Assembly: GCA_020630035.1 (NCBI GenBank)
Contig: JAHDCB010000021.1
Coordinates: forward strand, 1-16,194
Source: Gammaproteobacteria bacterium
GTDB lineage: Bacteria > Pseudomonadota > Gammaproteobacteria > Chromatiales > Chromatiaceae
DNA length: 16,194 nt
Reading direction: 5' to 3'
The translations under genes were made by a program, and so were the position numbers. Positions within the stretch are counted from its first letter, which is position 1. Each line of letters begins with the position of its first letter. The notes under the pieces were generated by a model. The model saw only the letters and a program-made list of their open reading frames with translations. It ran no database searches and was not told the origin of the DNA. Below are positions 10,101-16,194 of the stretch, piece after piece.

Positions 10101-13100
10101 TCTGAAGTATTGCATTGCGATGTGCAGGATCCGGCAGCAGACTTTTTTGCTCTTGGTGGTCATTCGCTGCTGGCGACCCGACTGATTACCCGGATACGTC
10201 ATCAGTTCGACATCACGATGGGATTACGGGAAGTCTTCAACTACCCCGGGCTGCAACAGCAGGCTGCCTGGTTGATGCAGCAACAACGTGGCAATAACTT
10301 ACCGACACTGGTTCCTCAAGCGAGCGATGCACCACGGGTGTTATCGTATGCACAGCAACGCCTGTGGTTTTTAGCCCGTCTGGAAGGGGTTACCGCAACC
10401 TACAACATGCCCACCGCACACCGTATCCAGGGCAAGTTAGATCAGACCGCGCTGCGCCAGGCGCTCTGTCATCTGGTGGAGCACCATCTCAGTCTGCGTT
10501 TGTATTTTCCTGCGGTTGACGGTGAGGCAACTGTGCAGGTGCTACCACCGTATGACCCGCTGACGATCACTACCACTCCCTCGGAATCTGTTGCTGACTG
10601 GCTACAACAACAGACTCAGATGCCATTTAATCTGACTGCTGGTCCCTTATTCCGGTCACATCTGCTGGTGCTGTCTGCCGAAGAAGCGGTGTTATGCAAC
10701 ACGCTACATCACATCATTTCTGATGGCTGGTCAACCTCTGTCCTGCAACGTGACTGGATGCAGTTATATCAGGCTTACAGTACGCAACAGACACCGATGC
10801 TGGCACCATTGCCAGTGCAATACACAGACTATGCGGCCTGGCAGCAACACGAGATGGCCCCGATCTTAGCCGATCAATTGGCCTATTGGCGTGTTCGTTT
10901 ACAGGGTGCACCGCATATCCTGGAACTACCGACAGATCATCCACGCCCGGCCCGGGCAAGTTATCGCGGACGCTGGCATAGCAACCAACTGAGCACAGAA
11001 CTGACCACCCGGGTGAAGTCCCTGAGCCAGACACAGGGTGCAACCCTGTTCATGACCCTGCTGACGGTATTCAATACTCTGTTACATCGCTATACCGGAC
11101 AGGCTGACCTGCTGGTCGGTACTCCGGTGGCAAATCGCGGTTTACACGAAACAGAAGACCTGATCGGTCTGTTTATGAATACCTTAGTCCTGCGTTCGAC
11201 CTGGCAGGCAGATCAGCCGGTGGTCTTTCGTGACCAACTGGCACAAACCCGTCAGACGGCGCTGGAGGCCTATGCCCACCAGGATACACCGTTTGAACAG
11301 ATCGTTGAGGCCCTTAACCCGGAACGCAGCCTGAGCCATAACCCGCTGTATCAGGTTATGCTGGTGCTACAGAATACCCCGTCCGGACCCACTGAACTAC
11401 CCGGACTGGAACTAATTCCGGAACAGCCGGAACGCCAGGTCGCGAAACTGGATCTGACCGTGTATGTGACCGAACAAGCGGATCAATTGACGCTGAACTG
11501 GGAATATGCGACTGATCTGTTCACGCCAGATCGCATGGCCCGGATGGCAGACCATTTCACCCGGCTGCTGGCTGCTGTGATCGACGATCCTGCCATTGAC
11601 CTGAGCCGGATACCCTTGCTGACAAAGGCCGAAACCAAACAATTGCAAGACTGGAATGCAACCACCGCAGACTATCCACGTCATGCCAGCCTGGTCACAT
11701 TATTCGAGGCCCAGGTGGCACGTACACCAGATCAACCAGCGGTATGCGATACCCACCAGACTCTCAGCTATGCACAACTGAATGTCCGCGCCAATCAGAT
11801 TGCGCATCATCTCCTCAGTCAGACAGATGATACCGGTCAGCCACTGGTACAGCCTGGTCAACTGGTTGGCCTGTGCCTGACACGTGCATGCAACCTGCTG
11901 GCCGGACTGCTTGGCATTCTGAAGGCAGGTGCGGCGTATGTGCCACTTGATCCGGATTATCCGGCAGCTCGCCTCAACTATCTGCTGACTGACAGCCAGA
12001 CCAGACTGATCCTGACCGAAACGCAATTACAGGATACCGTGACAGCCTGGGATACATCCTGCACCATCGTCAATCTGGATCAGCTCTCTGAAGTCTCCGG
12101 CGACAACCTGGCTCTGCCATACCAGTCAGACGATCTGGCGTATGTCCTGTATACCTCAGGCTCCACCGGGCAGCCGAAAGGGGTCATGATTGCGCACCAG
12201 TCTCTGGTCAATTTCTTATGCGACATGCAACAGCGGACCGGAATACAGGCCGGAGATCGTCTGCTGGCCGTGACCACACTGGCATTTGATATTGCCGGGC
12301 TGGAACTGTACCTGCCACTGTTAAGTGGTGCCACAGTACAACTGGCCAGCCGCGATGCGGCGCGTGATGGCAAACAATTACAAACACTCCTGCAATCCCG
12401 GGCAATACGCTTTATGCAGGCCACACCGGCTACCTGGAAACTGCTGCTGGAAAGTGGCTGGCAGCCATCAGAAACATTGACCTTGTTGTGTGGTGGCGAA
12501 GCCCTGGAACCTGAATTGGGTCATCGTCTGGCAGCACACAAGAGCCGGGTCTTGAACTTATATGGGCCGACTGAAACAACCATCTGGTCCAGTGCACACT
12601 CAATTACCCAAGAAACGACCAGACCCGAACTGATCGGCCAACCGATTGCAAACACCCGGATCTTTATTCTGGACGCACAACATAATCTGATGCCATCTGG
12701 TGTACCCGGTGAATTGTGTATCGCTGGCGACGGACTGGCGGCAGGTTATCTGAACCGTCCCGACCTGACCGCAGAAAAGTTTGTGCAACTTGAATTGTCC
12801 GGTCAGACAGAACGAGTGTACAAAACCGGCGACCTGGCACGCTGGCTACCGGATGGCAACCTGGAATATCTGGGCCGGACTGATCATCAGGTCAAGCTGC
12901 GTGGTTTCCGCATAGAGCTGGGTGAAATCGAAACAGCCCTCACCCAACACGCTTCAGTCAAAGACGCGGTAGTTGTGATCGCAACACCTGCCACTGAGCC
13001 GGTTTTAGCTGCGTACGTGATACCGGCAGCATCCGCAGTGGATGTCACCGCATTACGTGAACAGATCGCCACACAACTACCTGGTTACATGGTGCCCGGC

Positions 13101-16100
13101 CTGATCACACCACTGGCTGAGTTTCCGCTGACTCCGAACGGCAAGCTGGACCGGAAGGCATTGCCTGAACCCGTCTGGGAAACCACCACAGGCAGTCTGC
13201 ATACCGAGACCGAACAACTCCTGGCGAACCTGTGGAGTACCATCTTAAAAAGGCCGGTGCAGGATGCGCAGGCGCACTTCTTCGACCTGGGCGGACACTC
13301 CCTGATCGCTGCACAACTGGCTGCCCGTATCCGCGACAGCTTCGCGGTTGAATTGCCACTGCGCACCCTGTTTGAATACCCGATACTGGCAGAACTGGCG
13401 AGCTGGATCGACCAGCAACAAAGCGGCGATATTCTGCCGCCGATCACCCCACAAACAGCAGATGCTGAACTGACTCTGTCGTACGCACAGCACACCTTCT
13501 GGCTGCGCAGCCAGCTGGATCAGCAGGCCGAAGTACACAACATGCACCTGGCGCTGCAACTGGACGGCCCGTTGCAACTGGATGCACTACGCAATGCATT
13601 ACACACCCTGCATACTCGGCAAAGTACTTTGCGTCTGTATCTACCACAAGGCGAACAGGCGGAACAGGTTGCCTATCTGGACCCGCACAGCCCGCTATCG
13701 GCAGAACCAACCGACCTGAGTAGCCTAACCAGCGCAGAACAACAAACACGCATCCATACCCTGTTGCAACAACACAAGACCAAGCCCTTCGACCTGCATC
13801 AGGGCCCACTGAACCGGGTACAACTGATCCGGCTGGCACCGGAACGTCACCTGTTGCTGCTCACACTGCATCACATCATCAGCGATGCCTGGTCACTCGC
13901 CCTCTGGAACCAGGAATGGCAAGCCCTGTACCAGGCCGAATGTGACGGCACCACACCGCATCTGACTACCTTACCAGTCCAGTATACCGACTATGCTGCC
14001 TGGCAACGCACCCACCTCGCCGGAGATCGGCTACAACAACATCAAGGCTACTGGCTGGAACAACTGCAAGATGCACCCAGCCTGCTGAAACTACCCACCG
14101 ACTACCCGCGCCCGGCACAACAACAAGGTCAGGGTGGACGTTGCACCATCCAATTGAGTGCAGACACCCACCAGGCCCTGCAACAACTGGCACAGCACCA
14201 GCACAGCACGGTGTTTATGGTGTTATTCAGTGCGTTCAACCTGTTGTTATATCGCTACAGCGGCCAGACCGACCTGTGCCTCGGTGTACCATTGGCGAAC
14301 CGTCATCACACCGAGACCGAACACCTGATCGGGCTATTCCTGAACCTGGTGGTATTGCGCACCCGACTGGATGGCACAGCAGACTTTACCGCCCTCCTGC
14401 ACCAGACCCGTCAACAAATCCTGAATGCACAAGCGCATGCCGAAATTCCGTTTGCGCACCTGACACCACACCTGAAACAAACCCACGGCAAGGGATATAA
14501 CCCGATCTTCCAGGTGATGTTCAACTGGATCACCACACCGATTCAACCACCGGCACCCACCGACCTGCAAGTCACCCCGTACAAAGATCCAATTACCGAA
14601 ACCCACCAGGCAATATCCAACCTGGACATCGTATTTGCCCTGCAGCCCGATGCGGATGGCGGTATCAGCGGGGCCTTCCTGTATGACACCGCCTTATTCA
14701 CCTCGGCAACCATCGCCTTTCTGCGCGACAGCTATGCCCAACTACTTGCGCAAATCGTCGCACAGACCACACAACCCCTCACCCAATACACACTGGCGGA
14801 CACTCAGACACCGCTGCACCCACTCACCAACTCACAGCGCGAGATCTGGCTGGATCAGATGATCCATGCCGAGCTGCCGCTATACAACATCGGTGGTTAT
14901 GTCGACATCCCCGGCCCGCTGGATCCTGACCTGTTCAACCAGGCCGTCAACCTGCTGATACAGAAGCACGACAACCTGCGTCTGCAACTCACCCGGTCAC
15001 GCGATGAAAATGAACTGCCACAACAAACCTGTGTGGCACCCTTCACCTTGTCGGTTGCGGTACACGACGTCTCCGCCGAGTCTGATCCACAGGCCGCTGC
15101 TGCTGACTGGATGCAGGCCCGGTTTATCGAATCTTTTGCATTGGAAGGCCAGCCGCTATTCCGCTATGACCTGATCAGACTGGCAGACGACCATTATTAC
15201 TGGTCAATGTGTTATCACCATTTGATTCTGGATGGTTCTGGTATCGCACTACTGAATCGGTCATTAGCTGATCTCTATACCGCACTGGTTCATCATAACG
15301 AACCTGATCTGAATGCGCCCTCCTATCTCACCTGGATTAACCAAGACCGGCAATATACCCAATCCACGACCTTCGACAAAAACCGGCAATATTGGTTAAA
15401 CCAATATCCCACCCTGCCTGAACCACTATTCACACCAAGGTATCGCAGCCAGTACTCAGATCATCTGATTCCGAGTGGTTGTGCAGCAATTTACCTGCCG
15501 CGTGACTTTTATCAACAACTGGAACAGTTTGCCCACGCCCATCAAGTCAGTGTCTTCCATATCCTGATCGGTGCACTGTATGTGTACTTTACCCGCACGC
15601 TGCAACGAGACGACTTTACTTTAGGGCTGGCTGTGCTCAACCGGGCCAACAACACACTGAAAAATACGGGTGGTATGTTTGCCGGTGTCAGCCCGACCTG
15701 GTTTAACTTCGGATGCGAACTTGACTTTGTCAGCTTAGTGCAACAAATCAGCCACACGCTAAAAGGCCACTATCGTCATCAACGTTTTCCGATCAGTGAG
15801 CTGAACCGTACCATCGGTCTGGAACAATCTCGTTCTCAGTTGTTTGATATTAACTTGTCTTATGAACGGCATGATTATGATGCAACCTTTGCACAGGCTG
15901 CCACGCATACCACACTGCTGTTACACGGCGTTGAACAAACACCATTGACTTTATTCGTCCGTGACTTTCATCAGGACCATGCGGTCAAAATTGATTTTGT
16001 ATACAACCAGGCTTATTTCAACACAACCGATATTCAATCTTTACAGAGTTATCTGCAAGACTTGTTAGCTCAGGCACTGCAAAATGAAGCGACACCGATT

Positions 16101-16194
16101 AACCAGTGGTCATTGCTGACTAAAACAGATCAGGCGCAACTACAAGCCTGGAATGACACGACGACTGACTATCCGGCAGATAAAACCTTAGTCG
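4020..16194 (+). CDS. Giant multimodular nonribosomal peptide synthetase, 5' part (runs off the window end)
   Basis: One open frame of 4,058 codons plus one base, with no stop before the window end. It is a cytoplasmic megasynthase that activates amino acids as adenylates, loads them on phosphopantetheine arms and joins them. Domain order: C1 (residues about 10-432), A1 (440-955), T1 (968-1040), C2 (1059-1484), A2 (1490-2002), T2, C3, A3 (to about 3048), T3 (about 3059-3130), C4 (about 3150-3590), C5 (about 3601-4030), start of A4. Carrier serines are Ser1003, Ser2049 and Ser3094 (GGHS). Condensation motifs HHxxxDG lie at residues 144, 1184, 2230, 3284 (DA instead of DG) and 3733. Start: the ATG at 4020 follows an in-frame TAA at 4011, so nothing longer is possible; the upstream ribosome site is weak. 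No E, TE or methylation domain is seen. Modules 2 and 3 are near-identical. The product family is not recognised; an N-acylated Gln-Gly-Gly-containing peptide is inferred. Confidence 0.97.
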   Translation, partial: MTKKITWNTPYPLTSAQEAIWLDQLLHSDSPLYNIGEQVRFTGPLDIATYHHAIRLLVEKHDNLRLQFVAGPETDQLPQQVVVAPFEPQTELHDFSQEKAPEQAARAWMQRRFVQPFTLHNRPLFRFDLVKISDDQFYWLAQYHHLIVDGWAIALLNRSLNELYTALHAGEQPDQSGLTYLSQITQDQAYRNSPRYARDQAYWHNRLAQPPAPWSQVQPAATSDCLPCYLSHTLYAQVTRYAEKHRSSIFQVLLGTFALYLARTRQQTDLIIGLPTLNRAGTEARQTAGLFTSINPTRLQFDLQQTLPELLRTLGRTLQSDYRHQRFPVSEINRLIRPQGSHHQLYDVVVSYEQHDYPTEFGNCSSHVERLSHHHAQIPLTVYVRDFHADDSDIKVDFVFNTACFEAVEIEAMQTRWLHLLSTVSEESIPAWQLPLLTLADQTQLRNWCGTETDVPQSSVVARFEQQAARLPDQVAIWYAGTQLTYRQLNERTNQLARHLRSLQTTSGEPLVQPDTVIGLCTERSPEMIVGMLGVLKAGAAYLPLDPDLPTARLAAMLSDSQTPVVLTQSGSMTELAAAAPAGITWLNLAQTEAWAEYPTANPVSTTQPDHLAYVIYTSGTTGQPKGVMVPHAALHNHMVWMQHQFQFQPSDTFLQKTPFNFDASVWECYAPLLCGARLVLAAPEQHTDIAYLHQIVCEQQVSVLQLVPALLSAWLETQSLQNTSLRYLFCGGEALTPALCQRVQQDHPQLPLYNLYGPTEATIDATYWPVATDAPQTAIGRPINNVRAYVLDQHQQLLPPGLPGELYLAGAGLARGYLHQPQLTAEKFVQLELFGQTERVYKTGDLARWLPDGNLEYLGRTDHQIKLRGYRIEPGEIEAVLCLQATVREAAVMVYEAPEQAQLVAYITTTDEPVDLHVLRAALRNRLPEYMVPGSITVLEQLPLTPNGKLDRSALPAPTLTSRVASGWHTEMESALADLWSEVLHCDVQDPAADFFALGGHSLLATRLITRIRHQFDITMGLREVFNYPGLQQQAAWLMQQQRGNNLPTLVPQASDAPRVLSYAQQRLWFLARLEGVTATYNMPTAHRIQGKLDQTALRQALCHLVEHHLSLRLYFPAVDGEATVQVLPPYDPLTITTTPSESVADWLQQQTQMPFNLTAGPLFRSHLLVLSAEEAVLCNTLHHIISDGWSTSVLQRDWMQLYQAYSTQQTPMLAPLPVQYTDYAAWQQHEMAPILADQLAYWRVRLQGAPHILELPTDHPRPARASYRGRWHSNQLSTELTTRVKSLSQTQGATLFMTLLTVFNTLLHRYTGQADLLVGTPVANRGLHETEDLIGLFMNTLVLRSTWQADQPVVFRDQLAQTRQTALEAYAHQDTPFEQIVEALNPERSLSHNPLYQVMLVLQNTPSGPTELPGLELIPEQPERQVAKLDLTVYVTEQADQLTLNWEYATDLFTPDRMARMADHFTRLLAAVIDDPAIDLSRIPLLTKAETKQLQDWNATTADYPRHASLVTLFEAQVARTPDQPAVCDTHQTLSYAQLNVRANQIAHHLLSQTDDTGQPLVQPGQLVGLCLTRACNLLAGLLGILKAGAAYVPLDPDYPAARLNYLLTDSQTRLILTETQLQDTVTAWDTSCTIVNLDQLSEVSGDNLALPYQSDDLAYVLYTSGSTGQPKGVMIAHQSLVNFLCDMQQRTGIQAGDRLLAVTTLAFDIAGLELYLPLLSGATVQLASRDAARDGKQLQTLLQSRAIRFMQATPATWKLLLESGWQPSETLTLLCGGEALEPELGHRLAAHKSRVLNLYGPTETTIWSSAHSITQETTRPELIGQPIANTRIFILDAQHNLMPSGVPGELCIAGDGLAAGYLNRPDLTAEKFVQLELSGQTERVYKTGDLARWLPDGNLEYLGRTDHQVKLRGFRIELGEIETALTQHASVKDAVVVIATPATEPVLAAYVIPAASAVDVNALREQIATQLPGYMVPGLITPLAEFPLTPNGKLDRSALPAPTLTSRVASGWHTEMESALADLWSEVLHCDVQDPAADFFALGGHSLLATRLITRIRHQFDITMGLREVFNYPGLQQQAAWLMQQQRGNNLPTLVPQASDAPRVLSYAQQRLWFLARLEGVTATYNMPTAHRIQGKLDQTALRQALCHLVEHHLSLRLYFPAVDGEATVQVLPPYDPLTITTTPSESVADWLQQQTQMPFNLTAGPLFRSHLLVLSAEEAVLCNTLHHIISDGWSTSVLQRDWMQLYQAYSTQQTPMLAPLPVQYTDYAAWQQHEMAPILADQLAYWRVRLQGAPHILELPTDHPRPARASYRGRWHSNQLSTELTTRVKSLSQTQGATLFMTLLTVFNTLLHRYTGQADLLVGTPVANRGLHETEDLIGLFMNTLVLRSTWQADQPVVFRDQLAQTRQTALEAYAHQDTPFEQIVEALNPERSLSHNPLYQVMLVLQNTPSGPTELPGLELIPEQPERQVAKLDLTVYVTEQADQLTLNWEYATDLFTPDRMARMADHFTRLLAAVIDDPAIDLSRIPLLTKAETKQLQDWNATTADYPRHASLVTLFEAQVARTPDQPAVCDTHQTLSYAQLNVRANQIAHHLLSQTDDTGQPLVQPGQLVGLCLTRACNLLAGLLGILKAGAAYVPLDPDYPAARLNYLLTDSQTRLILTETQLQDTVTAWDTSCTIVNLDQLSEVSGDNLALPYQSDDLAYVLYTSGSTGQPKGVMIAHQSLVNFLCDMQQRTGIQAGDRLLAVTTLAFDIAGLELYLPLLSGATVQLASRDAARDGKQLQTLLQSRAIRFMQATPATWKLLLESGWQPSETLTLLCGGEALEPELGHRLAAHKSRVLNLYGPTETTIWSSAHSITQETTRPELIGQPIANTRIFILDAQHNLMPSGVPGELCIAGDGLAAGYLNRPDLTAEKFVQLELSGQTERVYKTGDLARWLPDGNLEYLGRTDHQVKLRGFRIELGEIETALTQHASVKDAVVVIATPATEPVLAAYVIPAASAVDVTALREQIATQLPGYMVPGLITPLAEFPLTPNGKLDRKALPEPVWETTTGSLHTETEQLLANLWSTILKRPVQDAQAHFFDLGGHSLIAAQLAARIRDSFAVELPLRTLFEYPILAELASWIDQQQSGDILPPITPQTADAELTLSYAQHTFWLRSQLDQQAEVHNMHLALQLDGPLQLDALRNALHTLHTRQSTLRLYLPQGEQAEQVAYLDPHSPLSAEPTDLSSLTSAEQQTRIHTLLQQHKTKPFDLHQGPLNRVQLIRLAPERHLLLLTLHHIISDAWSLALWNQEWQALYQAECDGTTPHLTTLPVQYTDYAAWQRTHLAGDRLQQHQGYWLEQLQDAPSLLKLPTDYPRPAQQQGQGGRCTIQLSADTHQALQQLAQHQHSTVFMVLFSAFNLLLYRYSGQTDLCLGVPLANRHHTETEHLIGLFLNLVVLRTRLDGTADFTALLHQTRQQILNAQAHAEIPFAHLTPHLKQTHGKGYNPIFQVMFNWITTPIQPPAPTDLQVTPYKDPITETHQAISNLDIVFALQPDADGGISGAFLYDTALFTSATIAFLRDSYAQLLAQIVAQTTQPLTQYTLADTQTPLHPLTNSQREIWLDQMIHAELPLYNIGGYVDIPGPLDPDLFNQAVNLLIQKHDNLRLQLTRSRDENELPQQTCVAPFTLSVAVHDVSAESDPQAAAADWMQARFIESFALEGQPLFRYDLIRLADDHYYWSMCYHHLILDGSGIALLNRSLADLYTALVHHNEPDLNAPSYLTWINQDRQYTQSTTFDKNRQYWLNQYPTLPEPLFTPRYRSQYSDHLIPSGCAAIYLPRDFYQQLEQFAHAHQVSVFHILIGALYVYFTRTLQRDDFTLGLAVLNRANNTLKNTGGMFAGVSPTWFNFGCELDFVSLVQQISHTLKGHYRHQRFPISELNRTIGLEQSRSQLFDINLSYERHDYDATFAQAATHTTLLLHGVEQTPLTLFVRDFHQDHAVKIDFVYNQAYFNTTDIQSLQSYLQDLLAQALQNEATPINQWSLLTKTDQAQLQAWNDTTTDYPADKTLV
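6876..9909 (+). repeat. Tandem duplication, copy 1 (T1-C2-A2), identical 3,034-bp core
   Basis: By line-by-line comparison this stretch matches 10014-13047 without a mismatch, at an offset of 3,138 bp (1,046 codons, frame kept). The near-identity extends on both sides: left to 6858 with one mismatch (6875), right to 10016 with mismatches at 9910, 9956, 10004 and 10013. Left of 6858 the two copies are only homologous A domains, not repeats. The copy covers the end of A1's A10 motif, T1, C2 and almost all of A2. Confidence 0.97.
7194..10298 (+). other. NRPS module 2: LCL-type C2, A2 (predicted Gly), T2
   Basis: C2 begins with LSYAQQRLWFLARL and has THLHH-type core HHIISDGWS (His1184, His1185, Asp1189), typical of LCL condensation domains that accept an L-configured donor. 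This agrees with the absence of an epimerization domain in module 1. A2 has YTSGSTGQPKG (Thr1666), YGPTETTIW and NGKLDR (Lys1996). Pocket residues D1711 I1712 L1715 Q1754 L1777 G1779 L1801 I1809 W1810 K1996 give DILQLGLIWK, the classic Gly code. T2 (Ser2049) is an exact copy of T1. Nearly all of C2-A2 is repeated base for base in module 3. Confidence 0.88.
10014..13047 (+). repeat. Tandem duplication, copy 2 (T2-C3-A3), identical 3,034-bp core
   Basis: Direct-repeat partner of 6876-9909. It covers the end of A2's A10 motif, T2, C3 and almost all of A3. Right of 13154 the sequence departs abruptly from the repeat, within the A10 motif (CTGGACCGG followed by AAGGC rather than TCGGC). Both copies stay in one open frame, so the duplication adds a working module rather than breaking the gene. 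Confidence 0.97.
10332..13410 (+). other. NRPS module 3: C3, A3 (predicted Gly), T3
   Basis: C3 and A3 repeat C2 and A2 at an offset of exactly 1,046 residues, so the HHIISDGWS motif is at 2230 and the same DILQLGLIWK pocket (Gly) is present. The only amino-acid change inside the repeat is Asn1964 to Thr3010, in the small C-terminal subdomain of A3. After the A10 motif the sequence leaves the repeat: NGKLDRKALPEP instead of NGKLDRSALPAP. T3 (FFDLGGHSLIAAQLAARI, Ser3094) is clearly different from T1 and T2. Module 3 is thus a hybrid: duplicated C-A joined to an unrelated carrier domain. Confidence 0.88.
13467..14790 (+). other. NRPS condensation domain C4 without its own A and T domains
   Basis: A complete condensation domain follows T3: LSYAQHTFWLRSQLD at the start, HHIISDAWS (His3284, His3285, Asp3289) in the middle, and LPTDYPRP, LIGLFLNLVVLRT and NPIFQVMFNW further on, matching the LCL type. 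The usual Gly after the Asp is Ala3290, a substitution that also occurs in working domains as far as I recall. It is not an epimerization domain: the start motif is of the C-domain kind and the E-type HHxxxDxxSW signature is missing. Instead of an A domain, a short linker of about 20 residues leads straight into C5. The region is richer in G+C than what follows. It may be the remnant of a deleted module or a partner to C5. Confidence 0.88.
14820..16106 (+). other. NRPS condensation domain C5, starter-like, followed by the first residues of A4
   Basis: C5 starts PLTNSQREIWLDQMIH and has an intact HHLILDG (His3733, His3734, Asp3738, Gly3739). It resembles C1 rather than C2-C4: over the first 57 residues I count 32 identities to C1 (shared IWLDQ, PLYNIG, GPLD, KHDNLRLQ), and both carry RHQRFP followed by SE(I/L)NR and a (V/F)RDFH strand. 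It runs into the start of an A domain (AWNDTTTDYPADKTLV at the window end). It could be a second acylating (starter) domain, an interface-type C-like domain that recruits a tailoring enzyme, or an ordinary condensation domain from an EntF-like lineage. Confidence 0.85.

Noticed and set aside
6858..13154. The long repeats as an insertion sequence or transposon
   Set aside because: There is no transposase, terminal inverted repeat or target-site duplication. The repeat content is NRPS coding sequence in one frame.
13467..14790. C4 as an epimerization domain (which would make T3-E-C5 a normal order)
   Set aside because: The start motif LSYAQHTFW and HHIISDAWS fit LCL condensation domains, and the E-type HHxxxDxxSW signature and usual PLTPIQ-like start are missing.

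Overview
The window holds three protein-coding genes, one of them enormous. The GltX sequence closely resembles enterobacterial GltX. The secreted protease carries a C-terminal tail like those processed by rhombosortase. Base composition is moderate (roughly half G+C) and the start-site signals are ordinary. Together these point to a gammaproteobacterium, probably free-living or marine-like, but genus cannot be set from this sequence.

Layout. (1) 166-1560 (+): gltX, glutamyl-tRNA synthetase, a core gene. (2) 1561-1741: a convergent intergenic gap with a bidirectional rho-independent terminator and two further strong GC-rich hairpins. (3) 1742-3862 (-): a secreted subtilisin-like (S8) protease with a PKD/REJ-like domain and a GlyGly-CTERM-type tail. 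(4) 3863-4019: an AT-rich divergent promoter region with a perfect palindrome and four TTATAAT motifs. (5) 4020 to the window end (+): the first 4,058 codons of one uninterrupted nonribosomal peptide synthetase (NRPS) gene, which continues beyond the window.

The NRPS reads C1-A1-T1-C2-A2-T2-C3-A3-T3-C4-C5-(A4 begins). C1 looks like a starter-type (EntF/acylating) condensation domain, so the peptide is probably N-acylated. The binding-pocket residues I extract by alignment to GrsA give DAWQFGLIDK for A1 (Gln, from memory of published codes) and DILQLGLIWK for A2 and A3 (Gly). No epimerization domain is seen. The predicted start of the product is acyl-Gln-Gly-Gly, followed by a residue chosen by A4 outside the window.

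Two features stand out. First, modules 2 and 3 come from a tandem duplication with a 3,138-bp period. The two copies are identical over 3,034 bp (6876-9909 = 10014-13047), and the joints lie at the A10 motif, so the duplicated unit is T-C-A rather than the textbook C-A-T. Second, C4 is followed directly by C5 with no A or T domain between them. C5 resembles C1, not C4, so a second starter-like domain sits inside the assembly line. The C4 part is also visibly richer in G+C than C5. The gene therefore looks like a mosaic built by recent module recombination.
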